This document shows positions 44,407 to 51,371 of a DNA stretch of 64,000 nucleotides, piece by piece; the stretch's first letter is position 1, and each line of letters starts with the position of its first letter. This stretch comes from UBA7672 sp963784415 (GTDB lineage Bacteria; Pseudomonadota; Alphaproteobacteria; Caulobacterales; Hyphomonadaceae): positions 124,001-188,000 of the forward strand of contig CAWARK010000002.1 in NCBI GenBank assembly GCA_963784415.1, written 5' to 3'. The translations under genes and the position numbers were made by a program. The notes under the pieces are model-generated. The model searched no databases. It had not been told where the DNA came from and saw only the letters and a program-made list of their open reading frames with translations.

Positions 44407-45029
44407 TTCGTGCGATCCTCGATCGGCTGGTCGATCTTGAGCGTCTTCTTGATCTTCTCGGCGACTTCGACCGGGTGTTCGGCGTTGAAAATAATGTAGG
44501 GCGGGTAGGCGCGCTTGTTCTGCGGCGCGTGGTTGAGACGGATATGGCCACGGGCCTTCGTGCCGGTGACGATGATGGCGTGCGGCGGCGCGTGCTTGCC
44601 ATCGGCACGACCTTCGCCGCCGTGCGAGATGATCCAGTTGGTCATGGGGCGAAGGAGGTCAACAGAGACAACACGCTGTGTTGTGAGCATGGCGACCTGG
44701 CGCGAGGGCGTCGCTGAGACCTGCAATAGGTACATGGCGAGGCGCAAGGCAATGAGCGCAAGCAGGACTAGGGCGACCCAGTTGTATTCCGCATTGCGAT
44801 TGTCGAGCATCAGGTAGAGCAGGAGCGCGGCGCCGACACCGAGCAGGCCGAAACGGATCAGCAGGTTGCGGTTGAACGCATCGAGCGCCCGCCCACTGCC
44901 GCGCCCTTGCCACAGCACGTGCTCGTCCTTCTGCAGCTGGCCGCGCAGGCCCTGCAGAAGTTTTTCGGGCGGGATGGCGCCGGGTGGTGGTGGGGATGTC
45001 TCGGTCACGTCCGTCTCCTGTGTCTCCAT
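44403..45029 (-). CDS. Membrane protein, paralogue in a tandem cluster (208 aa)
   Basis: 208 residues. Pro-rich start, LQKDEHVLWQGRGSGRALDAF, helices at about 58-76 and 82-102, then VAMLTTQRVVSVDLLRPMTNWII and AIIVTGTKARGHIRLNHAP as PH-like strands, and PVEVAEKIKKTLKIDQPIED at the end. Middle gene of the paralogue trio. ATG 45029 follows the stop of the next upstream gene by 27 bp. Confidence 0.7.
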   Translation of the reverse strand: METQETDVTETSPPPPGAIPPEKLLQGLRGQLQKDEHVLWQGRGSGRALDAFNRNLLIRFGLLGVGAALLLYLMLDNRNAEYNWVALVLLALIALRLAMYLLQVSATPSRQVAMLTTQRVVSVDLLRPMTNWIISHGGEGRADGKHAPPHAIIVTGTKARGHIRLNHAPQNKRAYPPYIIFNAEHPVEVAEKIKKTLKIDQPIEDRTK

Positions 45030-45056
45030 GCTGTAGAATGGCTAGACGGGCAAACG

Positions 45057-46127
45057 CTAGTTGTCTTTCCCTTCCACCGGGCAGTTGGCCCAGTGATCGG
45101 CCAGCGCCTTGCGCCAGACGGCGTCGCCTTCGGGGGCGGGCGTGGCGGCGATGAGCTTTAGCTGGAAGTTGGCGTAGCCGGTGTGGTTGGGGCGGCCGAA
45201 GTGCGCCTCGATCACGTGACCGGTCGTTGCGTCGGTGATCATCTCGCCGCCGCGGTCGCCGATCAGCGGGTCGGTGAAGGCGGGGCCGCCGATGCGGTAG
45301 TGGTTTCGCGTGGCCTTCTCGGAGCTGTAGAGGAATTTTGCCGTGGCGGCGCCGGGGATGCGCAGCATGGGCGCCGTTCCATCGGGCCAGGCCATGGCGA
45401 CGCCGAAGTTGAAATCTCCCGGCGTGCGTGGGCCGAACAGGGCAAGCTCGGCGAGATCGAAATCATACATGCGCCATGGTGCGGCGGGCGCGTCGTGCTG
45501 CTCGACAGGTTTCGACTTTGGATCGCCGGTGCGGATCTCCAGCTTGCGCGTTTCGGGCAGGAAGGTGAGCCAGACCTGCGGCGTCTGTCCGCCTTCGCGG
45601 TTGAGACGCCCGCCGACGAGTTGCGTGGCTTCGTGTGTTGCCGGATCGAAGACGCCGGTGACGTAGGCAGCGTCGGTGCAGGGGGCTGTCATCTTGGCGA
45701 CGTGAATTTCGGTTGGTGACACGGGATGGACGTAGACGAATTCCGGCAGCGTGCCGTCCTGGTTGGAGCGGATGTAGGTGAGGGTGGTTCCGGCCGGATC
45801 GATGGGCGCCGGGGGCGTTTTTGCGACCTGCGCTTTTTCCTGCACGGCGAGCAGGGGAAGCGCGAAGCTGCCGGCGGCCATCACGATCATGCAGCCGAGC
45901 GCGGCGTAGATATAGGTCTGCAACTGGCGGCGGAGTTTGGGATCAGCCTTGTCGTCGACCGGCGCCCAGAAGGCCGAGCGGAACATGTTGGTCATGGCGA
46001 GGCCGCGTTGCGGGACGCCTCCCGCGCGCTGCTGTTCGACGCGATAGGAGATGCGGATCGCGAGGATCCACATCACAAGGCCAGCTACGGCGAGGAGACC
46101 AAGGGTGACGAGAAGCGCAACAGCCAT
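45057..46127 (-). CDS. Uncharacterised membrane protein (356 aa), first gene of the operon
   Basis: 356 residues. Two helices at about 3-23 and 74-95. The large soluble part (about 110-350) has strands such as TLTYIRSNQDGTLPEFVYVH, TEIHVAKMTAPCTDAAYVTG and FPYKNKTGY-like TGYANFQLKLIAATP, and ends WRKALADHWANCPVEG. No known domain recognised. It precedes the three paralogues by 27 bp on the same strand, which suggests a membrane complex. Confidence 0.7.
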   Translation of the reverse strand: MAVALLVTLGLLAVAGLVMWILAIRISYRVEQQRAGGVPQRGLAMTNMFRSAFWAPVDDKADPKLRRQLQTYIYAALGCMIVMAAGSFALPLLAVQEKAQVAKTPPAPIDPAGTTLTYIRSNQDGTLPEFVYVHPVSPTEIHVAKMTAPCTDAAYVTGVFDPATHEATQLVGGRLNREGGQTPQVWLTFLPETRKLEIRTGDPKSKPVEQHDAPAAPWRMYDFDLAELALFGPRTPGDFNFGVAMAWPDGTAPMLRIPGAATAKFLYSSEKATRNHYRIGGPAFTDPLIGDRGGEMITDATTGHVIEAHFGRPNHTGYANFQLKLIAATPAPEGDAVWRKALADHWANCPVEGKDN

Positions 46128-46178
46128 GGCGCGATTTGCGCTGAAACCGTGCGGCGCGTCCAGTGTCGGCGCGTGCGT

Positions 46179-46949
46179 TCAGAGCTCTTTCGGTGGAGCG
46201 TGAGCGTCGATCTGGATCCAGGTCTGTTCGGAGAAGGCGAGGAGGTCGCCTGTTTCAGTGAAGAGGGCGGAGCCGGCGAAGTGTTTGCGGCGGTCGCGGC
46301 CTTTGGCCCAGGCGACGACGATGATGGGCGCTCCGGCGGGTGGGCGCGTGAGGATGCGCGCGGACATGCGGCCGAGCACGATGGGTTCGACATCGATGGC
46401 GAAGGCGCCGGGGCAATCGAGCGCGGCCCAGAGGAATTCGGGCGCGACGAGACCTGAGGCGTCCGCGAGGTCGGGCGTTGGCAGCCACGGCGCGGCGACG
46501 ACGGGGAAGGGGTTCGGGTTTTCGACGCCGGCGGGATCCTTCAGCCAGTCGGGAAAGATGCGCAGGCCATCGCCTTCGGCGCGGGCGGGGCCGCAGACGA
46601 AGCAGTGCGGCAGGACGTGGTCGTCGATGTTGCGGAACGTGGCGGCGGCGACGGTTGCGGCTTCGAGGCCGGGCGAGTGAATGTCCGGGAGCGCGAGATG
46701 GACGGGACGCAGCGACAAGATCTGGATGCGGGTCGCGGCATCGTCGGTCATGATGTCGAGGCCGGTATCCGTCGTGTGCGCACGCAGGGTCTGTTCGAGC
46801 GGGATCGGGGCGCGCAGCGCGACTTCGATACCTTCCGGGACGGCTTCGGCGATGGGCAGGAGCTGCGCTGCGAGACCGGCGGAATAGCCGCCATTGCCGG
46901 AATCGTGCGGTCCGTTGAAGCGGCGATCGATGCGAAGGGTTTGCGTCAT
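46179..46949 (-). CDS. Hotdog-fold (thioesterase-like) protein
   Basis: 256 residues. FNGPHDSGNGGYSAGLAAQLL and VLPHCFVCGPARAEGDGLRIFP, then LVAPEFLWAALDCPGAFAI and LTRPPAGAPIIVVAWAKG give two hotdog-like halves. The Cys pair CFVCGP is typical of this subgroup and may bind metal or be structural. The acyl substrate is unknown. 51 bp before the first gene of the membrane cluster, so possibly in the same transcript. Confidence 0.75.
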   Translation of the reverse strand: MTQTLRIDRRFNGPHDSGNGGYSAGLAAQLLPIAEAVPEGIEVALRAPIPLEQTLRAHTTDTGLDIMTDDAATRIQILSLRPVHLALPDIHSPGLEAATVAAATFRNIDDHVLPHCFVCGPARAEGDGLRIFPDWLKDPAGVENPNPFPVVAAPWLPTPDLADASGLVAPEFLWAALDCPGAFAIDVEPIVLGRMSARILTRPPAGAPIIVVAWAKGRDRRKHFAGSALFTETGDLLAFSEQTWIQIDAHAPPKEL

Positions 46950-46998
46950 GCGACGAGTGTAGGCCGCTATGGCCTTGAGGCGCTAGTTCCGGGAGGCG

Positions 46999-47238
46999 CT
47001 AGTTCTGGTCGTGGTGATGGCCCGTGCCGTCCTGATGGTATTTGTCGTCGCTGACGGAACAGTGATGATGGCCGTCGCTGTCGTAATACTTGTGCAGACC
47101 GAAGGCGCAGTCGCCGTCGAGGTATTCGAGGTCGCTGTAGAGCGACAGCGCCGTGCCGAACATGTCGAGCTCGTCGGTTGTGCAGGCTGTGAGGGCGGGC
47201 GCTGCGACCAACGCGGCGATTGCAAGTCTGAGCTTCAT
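46999..47238 (-). CDS. Small lipoprotein with histidine-rich C-terminus
   Basis: 79 residues. Lipoprotein signal MKLRLAIAALVAAPALTAC. The C-terminal 30 residues carry eight or nine histidines (HKYYDSDGHHHCSVSDDKYH, GTGHHHD), which would bind Zn, Ni or Cu. An envelope metal-binding or metal-sensing role is plausible. Another minus-strand frame overlaps this one but has no protein signal, so I reject it. Located between the hotdog and persulfide-dioxygenase genes. Confidence 0.65.
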   Translation of the reverse strand: MKLRLAIAALVAAPALTACTTDELDMFGTALSLYSDLEYLDGDCAFGLHKYYDSDGHHHCSVSDDKYHQDGTGHHHDQN

Positions 47239-47315
47239 GCGTGTCTCCGGCGCGACGGTAATCCGATGATGCCAGAGTTCCTGCGGCGGAACGAGGGGGC
47301 GTCGAAGCGTGGGCG

Positions 47316-48344
47316 TTATTTTTCGGTCGGAAAGCCCGCGTCGCGCCAGGCTTTCATGCCACCGTCGAGCGCCGAGGCGTGCATGAAGCCGAGCGAGCGC
47401 AGGGTCGCGGCGGCGAAGGTGGAAATCTTACCGAACTCGCAGATCACGACGATCCGCACGGTGGGGTCGGGAAAGGCTTCGTTGACACGCAGTTCAAGCT
47501 GTCCGCGCGGCAGGAACATGGCGCCGGGCAGGTGGCCGCCATCGAACGCATCCTTCTCGCGCACGTCGAGGACGACGAGATCGTTCTGGCGCGCGGAGAG
47601 ACGAGACGAGAGTTCGGCCATGGACATGAAGGGCGTGGCGGCGCTGGCCTCCGACAGGAGCTGGGCGACGGACTTCTTGCCGCTCATGTTGACACGCAAA
47701 GCTTCGGTGAGGTGCGTCGGCGCAGACATATTGAGCGCGCGCATCATGGAGACGAAATCGGCGCGATCGGTTTTCTGGAGGCGCGGGTTGGTCGCGATCT
47801 CTTCGCCGAGGGTGGAGCCGGTGCGGCCCTTGTATTCGTGCGCGGGATGGACCTGCGTTGCCGGGTCGAGTTTCAGGAGGCGGCTGAACAGGCTTTCATA
47901 GAGTTGCTCCGGGTCGCCGGTTGGAAGATCGGAGCGGCCTGTGCCGCCAATCAACAGCGTGTCGCCCGTGAAGGCGTGGCCGTCGACGACATAGGTCGTG
48001 GAGTCAGCCGTGTGTCCCGGTGTCGCCATCGCCTGTACGCGCAGGGCGCCGACCAGCAGCATGTCGCCATCGCCAAGCCGGAGGTCGACATAGGGGGCGG
48101 GCGACAGGTGGCTCATCACCACCTGAGCGCCGAGAAGGCGCGAAATTTCGCGCGCGCCGGAGAAGTGGTCGGCATGGGTGTGCGTGTCGATCACATAGCG
48201 GACGGTCATGCCGTGGCGCGCGGCGAGGCCGCGATAACGCTCGATGGCGCTGATTTCGGGATCGATCAGGGCGGCGACATAGGTCTGCTCGCAGCCGAGG
48301 AGGTAAGACCGGCAGCCGCCGACTTCGATGGTTTCCAGGATCAT
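47316..48344 (-). CDS. Persulfide dioxygenase-like MBL protein fused to a rhodanese domain
   Basis: 342 residues from ATG 48344; the frame extends to 48404 but that part is Pro/Arg-rich. N-terminal metallo-beta-lactamase domain with THTHADHFSG near residue 73, ATPGHTADSTTYVV and TGDTLLIGGTGRSDL, the ETHE1-type ligands. C-terminal rhodanese domain (about 235-340) with active-site loop CEFGKIS, Cys about 305. Such fusions oxidise glutathione persulfide and transfer sulfur, so they detoxify sulfide. This fits the sulfate-reduction genes elsewhere in the window. Confidence 0.93.
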   Translation of the reverse strand: MILETIEVGGCRSYLLGCEQTYVAALIDPEISAIERYRGLAARHGMTVRYVIDTHTHADHFSGAREISRLLGAQVVMSHLSPAPYVDLRLGDGDMLLVGALRVQAMATPGHTADSTTYVVDGHAFTGDTLLIGGTGRSDLPTGDPEQLYESLFSRLLKLDPATQVHPAHEYKGRTGSTLGEEIATNPRLQKTDRADFVSMMRALNMSAPTHLTEALRVNMSGKKSVAQLLSEASAATPFMSMAELSSRLSARQNDLVVLDVREKDAFDGGHLPGAMFLPRGQLELRVNEAFPDPTVRIVVICEFGKISTFAAATLRSLGFMHASALDGGMKAWRDAGFPTEK

Positions 48345-48405
48345 GATTGCCCTCCCGCGCGCGGGCGGACTTAAGCACGCCAGCGCGCCAAACGAAAAGC
48401 CCACC

Positions 48406-48433
48406 TTGAATTTGGCGGCGTGCGATGTTATCT
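48406..48433 (+). promoter_or_regulatory. Candidate sigma-70 promoter of the EF-Tu paralogue leader
   Basis: TTGAAT (48406-48411) and TTATCT (48428-48433) with a 16-bp spacer. The first leader ORF begins about 25 bp further on. Divergent from the persulfide-dioxygenase gene. Confidence 0.5.
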
Positions 48434-48457
48434 CGCGCTCGCACTATCGAGGTCCAC

Positions 48458-48490
48458 ATGTTCAACGAGCTCTACTCGGCAGCAGCATAG
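48458..48490 (+). CDS. Leader peptide 1 of the EF-Tu paralogue
   Basis: ATG at 48458 with GAGGT 5 nt upstream, 10 codons reading MFNELYSAAA, then TAG. Too short to be a conventional gene. The strong RBS, the hairpins right after the stop and the intrinsic terminator 49 bp later are the layout of a regulatory leader peptide. It carries no run of one amino acid and no Trp, His or Cys, so classical amino-acid attenuation is not obvious; sensing of translation itself (initiation, elongation or an inhibitor) is more plausible. That is inference. Confidence 0.6.
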   Translation: MFNELYSAAA

Positions 48491-48503
48491 CTCGTCTCTC
48501 ATC

Positions 48504-48523
48504 GGAGAGGCGGTGGCCTCTCC
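48504..48523 (+). other. Leader hairpin with alternative pairings
   Basis: GGAGAGGC-GGTG-GCCTCTCC is a perfect 8-bp stem (48504-48523). Its left arm can instead pair with CTCTC just upstream (48496-48500), or, as GAGGCGG (48507-48513), with CCGCCTC at 48552-48558, which overlaps the right arm of the following terminator. Such mutually exclusive pairings are typical of attenuators. Confidence 0.55.
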
Positions 48524-48538
48524 TTGTGTCTTCTTCAG

Positions 48539-48569
48539 ACCCTGGATGGCCCCGCCTCCAGGGTTTTTT
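48539..48569 (+). terminator. Intrinsic terminator inside the EF-Tu paralogue leader
   Basis: ACCCTGGA (48539-48546) and TCCAGGGT (48557-48564) form a perfect 8-bp stem with a 10-nt loop, followed by a run of T (48564-48569). Together with leader peptide 1 it may stop transcription before the EF-Tu gene unless the alternative pairing at 48507-48513 with 48552-48558 forms. It could also end a stand-alone small RNA starting at about 48440. Confidence 0.8.
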
Positions 48570-48610
48570 CATGCGCGTGAGGAGCGCGCCAACGTCGGAA
48601 GGAGCACGCA

Positions 48611-48697
48611 ATGCGCCGTGCACTGACAGCAAACGCCGCCACCGCCACGCCTGATCGCGTGCGCGAAGCCGCGCGCGTTGCTGACCGACAGGGCTAG
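48611..48697 (+). CDS. Leader peptide 2 of the EF-Tu paralogue
   Basis: ATG 48611 with a very good RBS (GGAAGGAG, 7 nt spacing), 28 codons, TAG at 48695. The peptide starts MRRALTANAATATPD and is Ala/Arg-rich. Its last codons and stop lie inside a hairpin (48675-48711), so translation would open that hairpin's left arm. Second candidate leader peptide of the same transcript. It could instead be a remnant of upstream coding sequence. Confidence 0.45.
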   Translation: MRRALTANAATATPDRVREAARVADRQG

Positions 48698-48711
48698 TCC
48701 CTCAGCAACGC
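48675..48711 (+). other. Hairpin overlapping the end of leader peptide 2
   Basis: GCGTTGCTGA (48675-48684) and TCAGCAACGC (48702-48711) form a perfect 10-bp stem; GGG and CCC in the loop may extend it. The stop codon of leader ORF 2 (48695-48697) lies in the loop. No T run follows, so it is not a terminator by itself. Confidence 0.6.
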
Positions 48712-48776
48712 AATTCCATCGTTTCAGGCGGAGCCGCAGGTTTTCCGCCATCCAGATTTGGCGCGCCAAGCCAATG

Positions 48777-48814
48777 GCCGCCGGGATTCCGCCTGATCAG
48801 CGGAGGCCGGCGGC
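48777..48814 (+). other. Hairpin just upstream of the EF-Tu paralogue RBS
   Basis: GCCGCCGG (48777-48784) pairs with CCGGCGGC (48807-48814), and inside it TCCGC (48788-48792) pairs with GCGGA (48800-48804) around a 7-nt loop. It ends 14 nt before GAAAGGAG, the RBS of the EF-Tu paralogue, so it could control ribosome access or RNA stability. Confidence 0.6.
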
Positions 48815-48841
48815 GCTCAAGGCTCTTGAAAGGAGCTCGTT

Positions 48842-50020
48842 ATGAAGACGCACGTGAATGTCGGCACCATCGGGCACGTCGACCACGGCAAGACCACCCT
48901 GACCTCTGCGATCACGCAGGTGCAGGCGAAGCGTTTCGGCGGCAAGGCCCTGTCGTTCGGTGAGATCGACAAGGCGCCCGAGGAAAAGGCTCGCGGCATC
49001 ACCATCAACACGTCCCATGTGGAGTACGAGTCGGCGAGCCGGCACTACGCCCACATCGACTGTCCGGGTCACGCCGACTACGTGAAGAACATGATCACCG
49101 GCGCCTCGCAGATGGACGGCGCGATCCTGCTCATCGACGGCACGAAAGGGCCGGCGAAGCAGACCGTCGAGCACGTCCTGCTCGCAAGGCAGGTGAACGT
49201 GAAGCACATGGTCGTGTTCGTGAACAAGATGGACATGCTCGACCCCACCGAGCGCGAGGACATGAAGGAGCTGATCCAGCTGGAGACCGGCGCGCTGCTC
49301 GCGGCGCACGGCTACAAGGATGCGGCCTTCGTGTTCGGCAGTGCGCTGAAGGCTGTCGAAGCCGTCGCTCGCGGCGATTTCGACGGAGCGGATGTCGCCT
49401 GCATCGACGAGCTGGTGAAGGCGCTGGATGAGCGTATTCCGGACCCGGTTCGCGATTTCGCGAGCCCGTTCCTGATGCCGATCGAAGGCGTCAACACCAT
49501 CGCCGGGCGCGGCACGGTCGTCACCGGCCGGGTCGAGCGCGGCGTGCTCAAGGTGGGTGACGCGGTCGAGATCGTCGGTCTCGACAATGACGGCGCCGCC
49601 GTTGTTGTCACCGGCACGCAGGCCTTCCGGAAGGATATTCCGGAGGCGCGCGCCGGGATGAACGTCGGTCTGCTGCTGCGCGGCCTGAAGCGTGAAGACG
49701 TCGAACGCGGGCTGGTCCTGTCCGCGCCCGGCGCGATCAAGGCGCGCACGAAAGGCAAGGCGACCATCTTCGTCCTGACTGCGGACGAGGGCGGACGCCA
49801 CACGCCGTTCGGAAGCGGCTATCGCCCGCAGTTCTTCTTCGGTGTGACCGACGTCACTGGCGTCATCACGCTCGATGCGGGCGCGATGGTGAACCCGGGC
49901 GACCAGGCGGACGTTGAGTTCGATCTCAACAAACCCGTCGGGATCGAGAAGGGCGTACGTTTCGCCATCCGTGAAGGCGGCAAGACCGTTGGTGCGGGCA
50001 TGGTGACGGAGATCGCCTAG
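48842..50020 (+). CDS. Divergent EF-Tu paralogue
   Basis: 392 residues. All GTPase motifs are intact: GHVDHGKT (G1), RGITINT (G2), DCPGH (G3), NKMD (G4), SALK (G5). Domains 2 and 3 are present (GRGTVVTGRVERG; RPQFFFGVTDVTG; FAIREGGKTVGAG). It differs from housekeeping EF-Tu in lacking the usual N-terminal MAKxKFxRTK, in DGTKGPAKQTVEHVLL (normally DGPMPQTREHILL), and in an altered helix after NKMD (LDPTEREDMKELIQLETGAL). No rpsG, fusA or ribosomal-protein genes flank it, so this is not the str-operon tuf. Likely a second, conditionally expressed EF-Tu behind a structured leader; the residues I could place for kirromycin resistance appear unchanged. It has a strong RBS (GAAAGGAG). Confidence 0.85.
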   Translation: MKTHVNVGTIGHVDHGKTTLTSAITQVQAKRFGGKALSFGEIDKAPEEKARGITINTSHVEYESASRHYAHIDCPGHADYVKNMITGASQMDGAILLIDGTKGPAKQTVEHVLLARQVNVKHMVVFVNKMDMLDPTEREDMKELIQLETGALLAAHGYKDAAFVFGSALKAVEAVARGDFDGADVACIDELVKALDERIPDPVRDFASPFLMPIEGVNTIAGRGTVVTGRVERGVLKVGDAVEIVGLDNDGAAVVVTGTQAFRKDIPEARAGMNVGLLLRGLKREDVERGLVLSAPGAIKARTKGKATIFVLTADEGGRHTPFGSGYRPQFFFGVTDVTGVITLDAGAMVNPGDQADVEFDLNKPVGIEKGVRFAIREGGKTVGAGMVTEIA

Positions 50021-50050
50021 GTATGTGCCTCATGAGCGCCTGACTGGGGC

Positions 50051-50082
50051 TTCCGGCTCCGGGAGTAATCCCGGGGCCGGAA
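50051..50082 (+). terminator. Terminator after the EF-Tu paralogue
   Basis: TTCCGGCTCCGGGA-GTAA-TCCCGGGGCCGGAA forms a 14-bp stem with one G-T wobble, 30 bp after the stop, followed by ATTCAGTCATT. A strong hairpin with a poor T run. Confidence 0.65.
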
Positions 50083-50124
50083 ATTCAGTCATTAAGCATC
50101 GCGTCGAGCTTCTACCATGTGGCA

Positions 50125-50670
50125 TCAGGCGAGGTCCTTGCGCATTTCGACCAGATGGAAGTTGCGGTGAATCTCGCCTGACGTTTCGCTGAAGGGGAAG
50201 GGCAGCGTCGCGCCGGTCTGGCGATAGCCGCGGCGCTCATACCAGGCGATCAGTTCGTTGCGCAGGTTGATGACCGTCATCACCATCTGGTTGGCGCCCC
50301 AGAGATCTGCGACGCGCCGTTCGGCTTCGGCGAGCACGATCTTGCCGATGCCACCGCCATGGGCGCCGGGTTCGATCGCGAACATGCCGAAATAGGCGGC
50401 GTTGACGCCGGCCTGCTGCGGATCGCGGTTCATGCCCTGCACGAGGCAGCAGCCGGCGAGCCGTCCATCCTGCTCGGCGAGAATGAAACGCGAATCCTCG
50501 CGGTCGATCAGGGCGATGATCTCGTCGGTGTTGGTGCGAGGGCCGGTGAGCAGGCTGGCTTCCGATGTCCATTTGCCGGCCGCTTCGGGGCCGCGATAGG
50601 CGCGTTCGATCAGGTCGACGAGTGCGGCGGCGTCGGCCTTGCGGGCGTAACGGAATGCGAGTTGGGACAT
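50125..50670 (-). CDS. GNAT-family N-acetyltransferase
   Basis: 181 residues from ATG 50670 (MSQLAFRYARKADAAALVDL); the frame is open upstream but that extension is not protein-like. SRFILAEQDGRLAGCCLVQG is strand 4, and FGMFAIEPGAHGGGIGKIVLAEAERR is the acetyl-CoA motif A (a Q/R-x-x-G-x-G variant: HGGGIGK). NELIAWYERRGYRQTG is motif B. Substrate unknown. Convergent with the EF-Tu paralogue. Confidence 0.9.
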   Translation of the reverse strand: MSQLAFRYARKADAAALVDLIERAYRGPEAAGKWTSEASLLTGPRTNTDEIIALIDREDSRFILAEQDGRLAGCCLVQGMNRDPQQAGVNAAYFGMFAIEPGAHGGGIGKIVLAEAERRVADLWGANQMVMTVINLRNELIAWYERRGYRQTGATLPFPFSETSGEIHRNFHLVEMRKDLA

Positions 50671-50794
50671 GGTCGTCTCCTGCTCACCGCGTAATCCATG
50701 CGGCAAGGAAGACGTCAAGCGGGAAGTGGCGCCGATCATTGCCGCTGGGGCGTCAGCATGATCAGAATAGCGGCTCGCGAGCAGGGAGGACCCC

Positions 50795-51250
50795 ATGCGA
50801 TTTGCAGCAATTGTCACGACGCTTCTGCTGGCCCCGGCCGCCGTAGCGCAGCGGTCCCTGCCGCCTGATCCCATCTTCTGCCATCCGGAGTTGCATCCCT
50901 ATGATGCGGTGACGGCGGCGCCCTATTCGCATCACGTTCTGTTCGAGGATTCGCATGTGCGCGTGCTGGAGATCAACCTGCCGCCGGGGGCGAACGAGCC
51001 GATCCATATTCATGCCTTGCCCAGCGTGATCATGGGCGAGACGGGCGGCGATGGCGGCGCGATCTTTGTCTATACCGAATACCGCATGGTGGACGGCAAG
51101 TTTGTTCAGGTGGCGCAGAATGAGGTGAAACCCACGGGCGGGTATCGCGCTGTGTGGTCTCCGCCCGAGGGTCCACATTCGATCACCAATACGGGTCCGG
51201 TCGGCGTGAAATTCCAGCGTATCGAGATGAAGCCGGAGAGCTGTTCATGA
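50795..51250 (+). CDS. Secreted cupin-like protein
   Basis: 151 residues. Signal peptide MRFAAIVTTLLLAPAAVAQ. The body has HHVLFEDSHVRVLEINLPPGANEPIHIHALPS, cupin motif 1 with a HxH pair, and motif 2-like GPHSITNTGPV. A metal-binding beta-barrel in the periplasm is likely. The partner or substrate is not known. Divergent from the GNAT gene. Confidence 0.7.
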   Translation: MRFAAIVTTLLLAPAAVAQRSLPPDPIFCHPELHPYDAVTAAPYSHHVLFEDSHVRVLEINLPPGANEPIHIHALPSVIMGETGGDGGAIFVYTEYRMVDGKFVQVAQNEVKPTGGYRAVWSPPEGPHSITNTGPVGVKFQRIEMKPESCS

Positions 51251-51371
51251 CGCCTGTTGTATGCGCGCGGGGGCGATCACATCTTTGATGATGGGCGTGC
51301 GAGAAACGTCAACGCGAGCTTAATCGCGCGCCTGTAGGCTCCAATTCCCGCCCTCCAGCTGGTCTTGTCTC

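Noticed and set aside
46983..47225. Alternative minus-strand frame overlapping the His-rich lipoprotein
   Set aside because: No signal peptide, and Ser/Thr/Arg-rich composition without a domain; the other frame has a clear lipobox.
48842..50020. Kirromycin-resistant EF-Tu
   Set aside because: The residues I could align with known resistance sites (the Gln in ARQV, Gly in DEGG, Gln in RPQF, Ala in FAIREGG) are unchanged.
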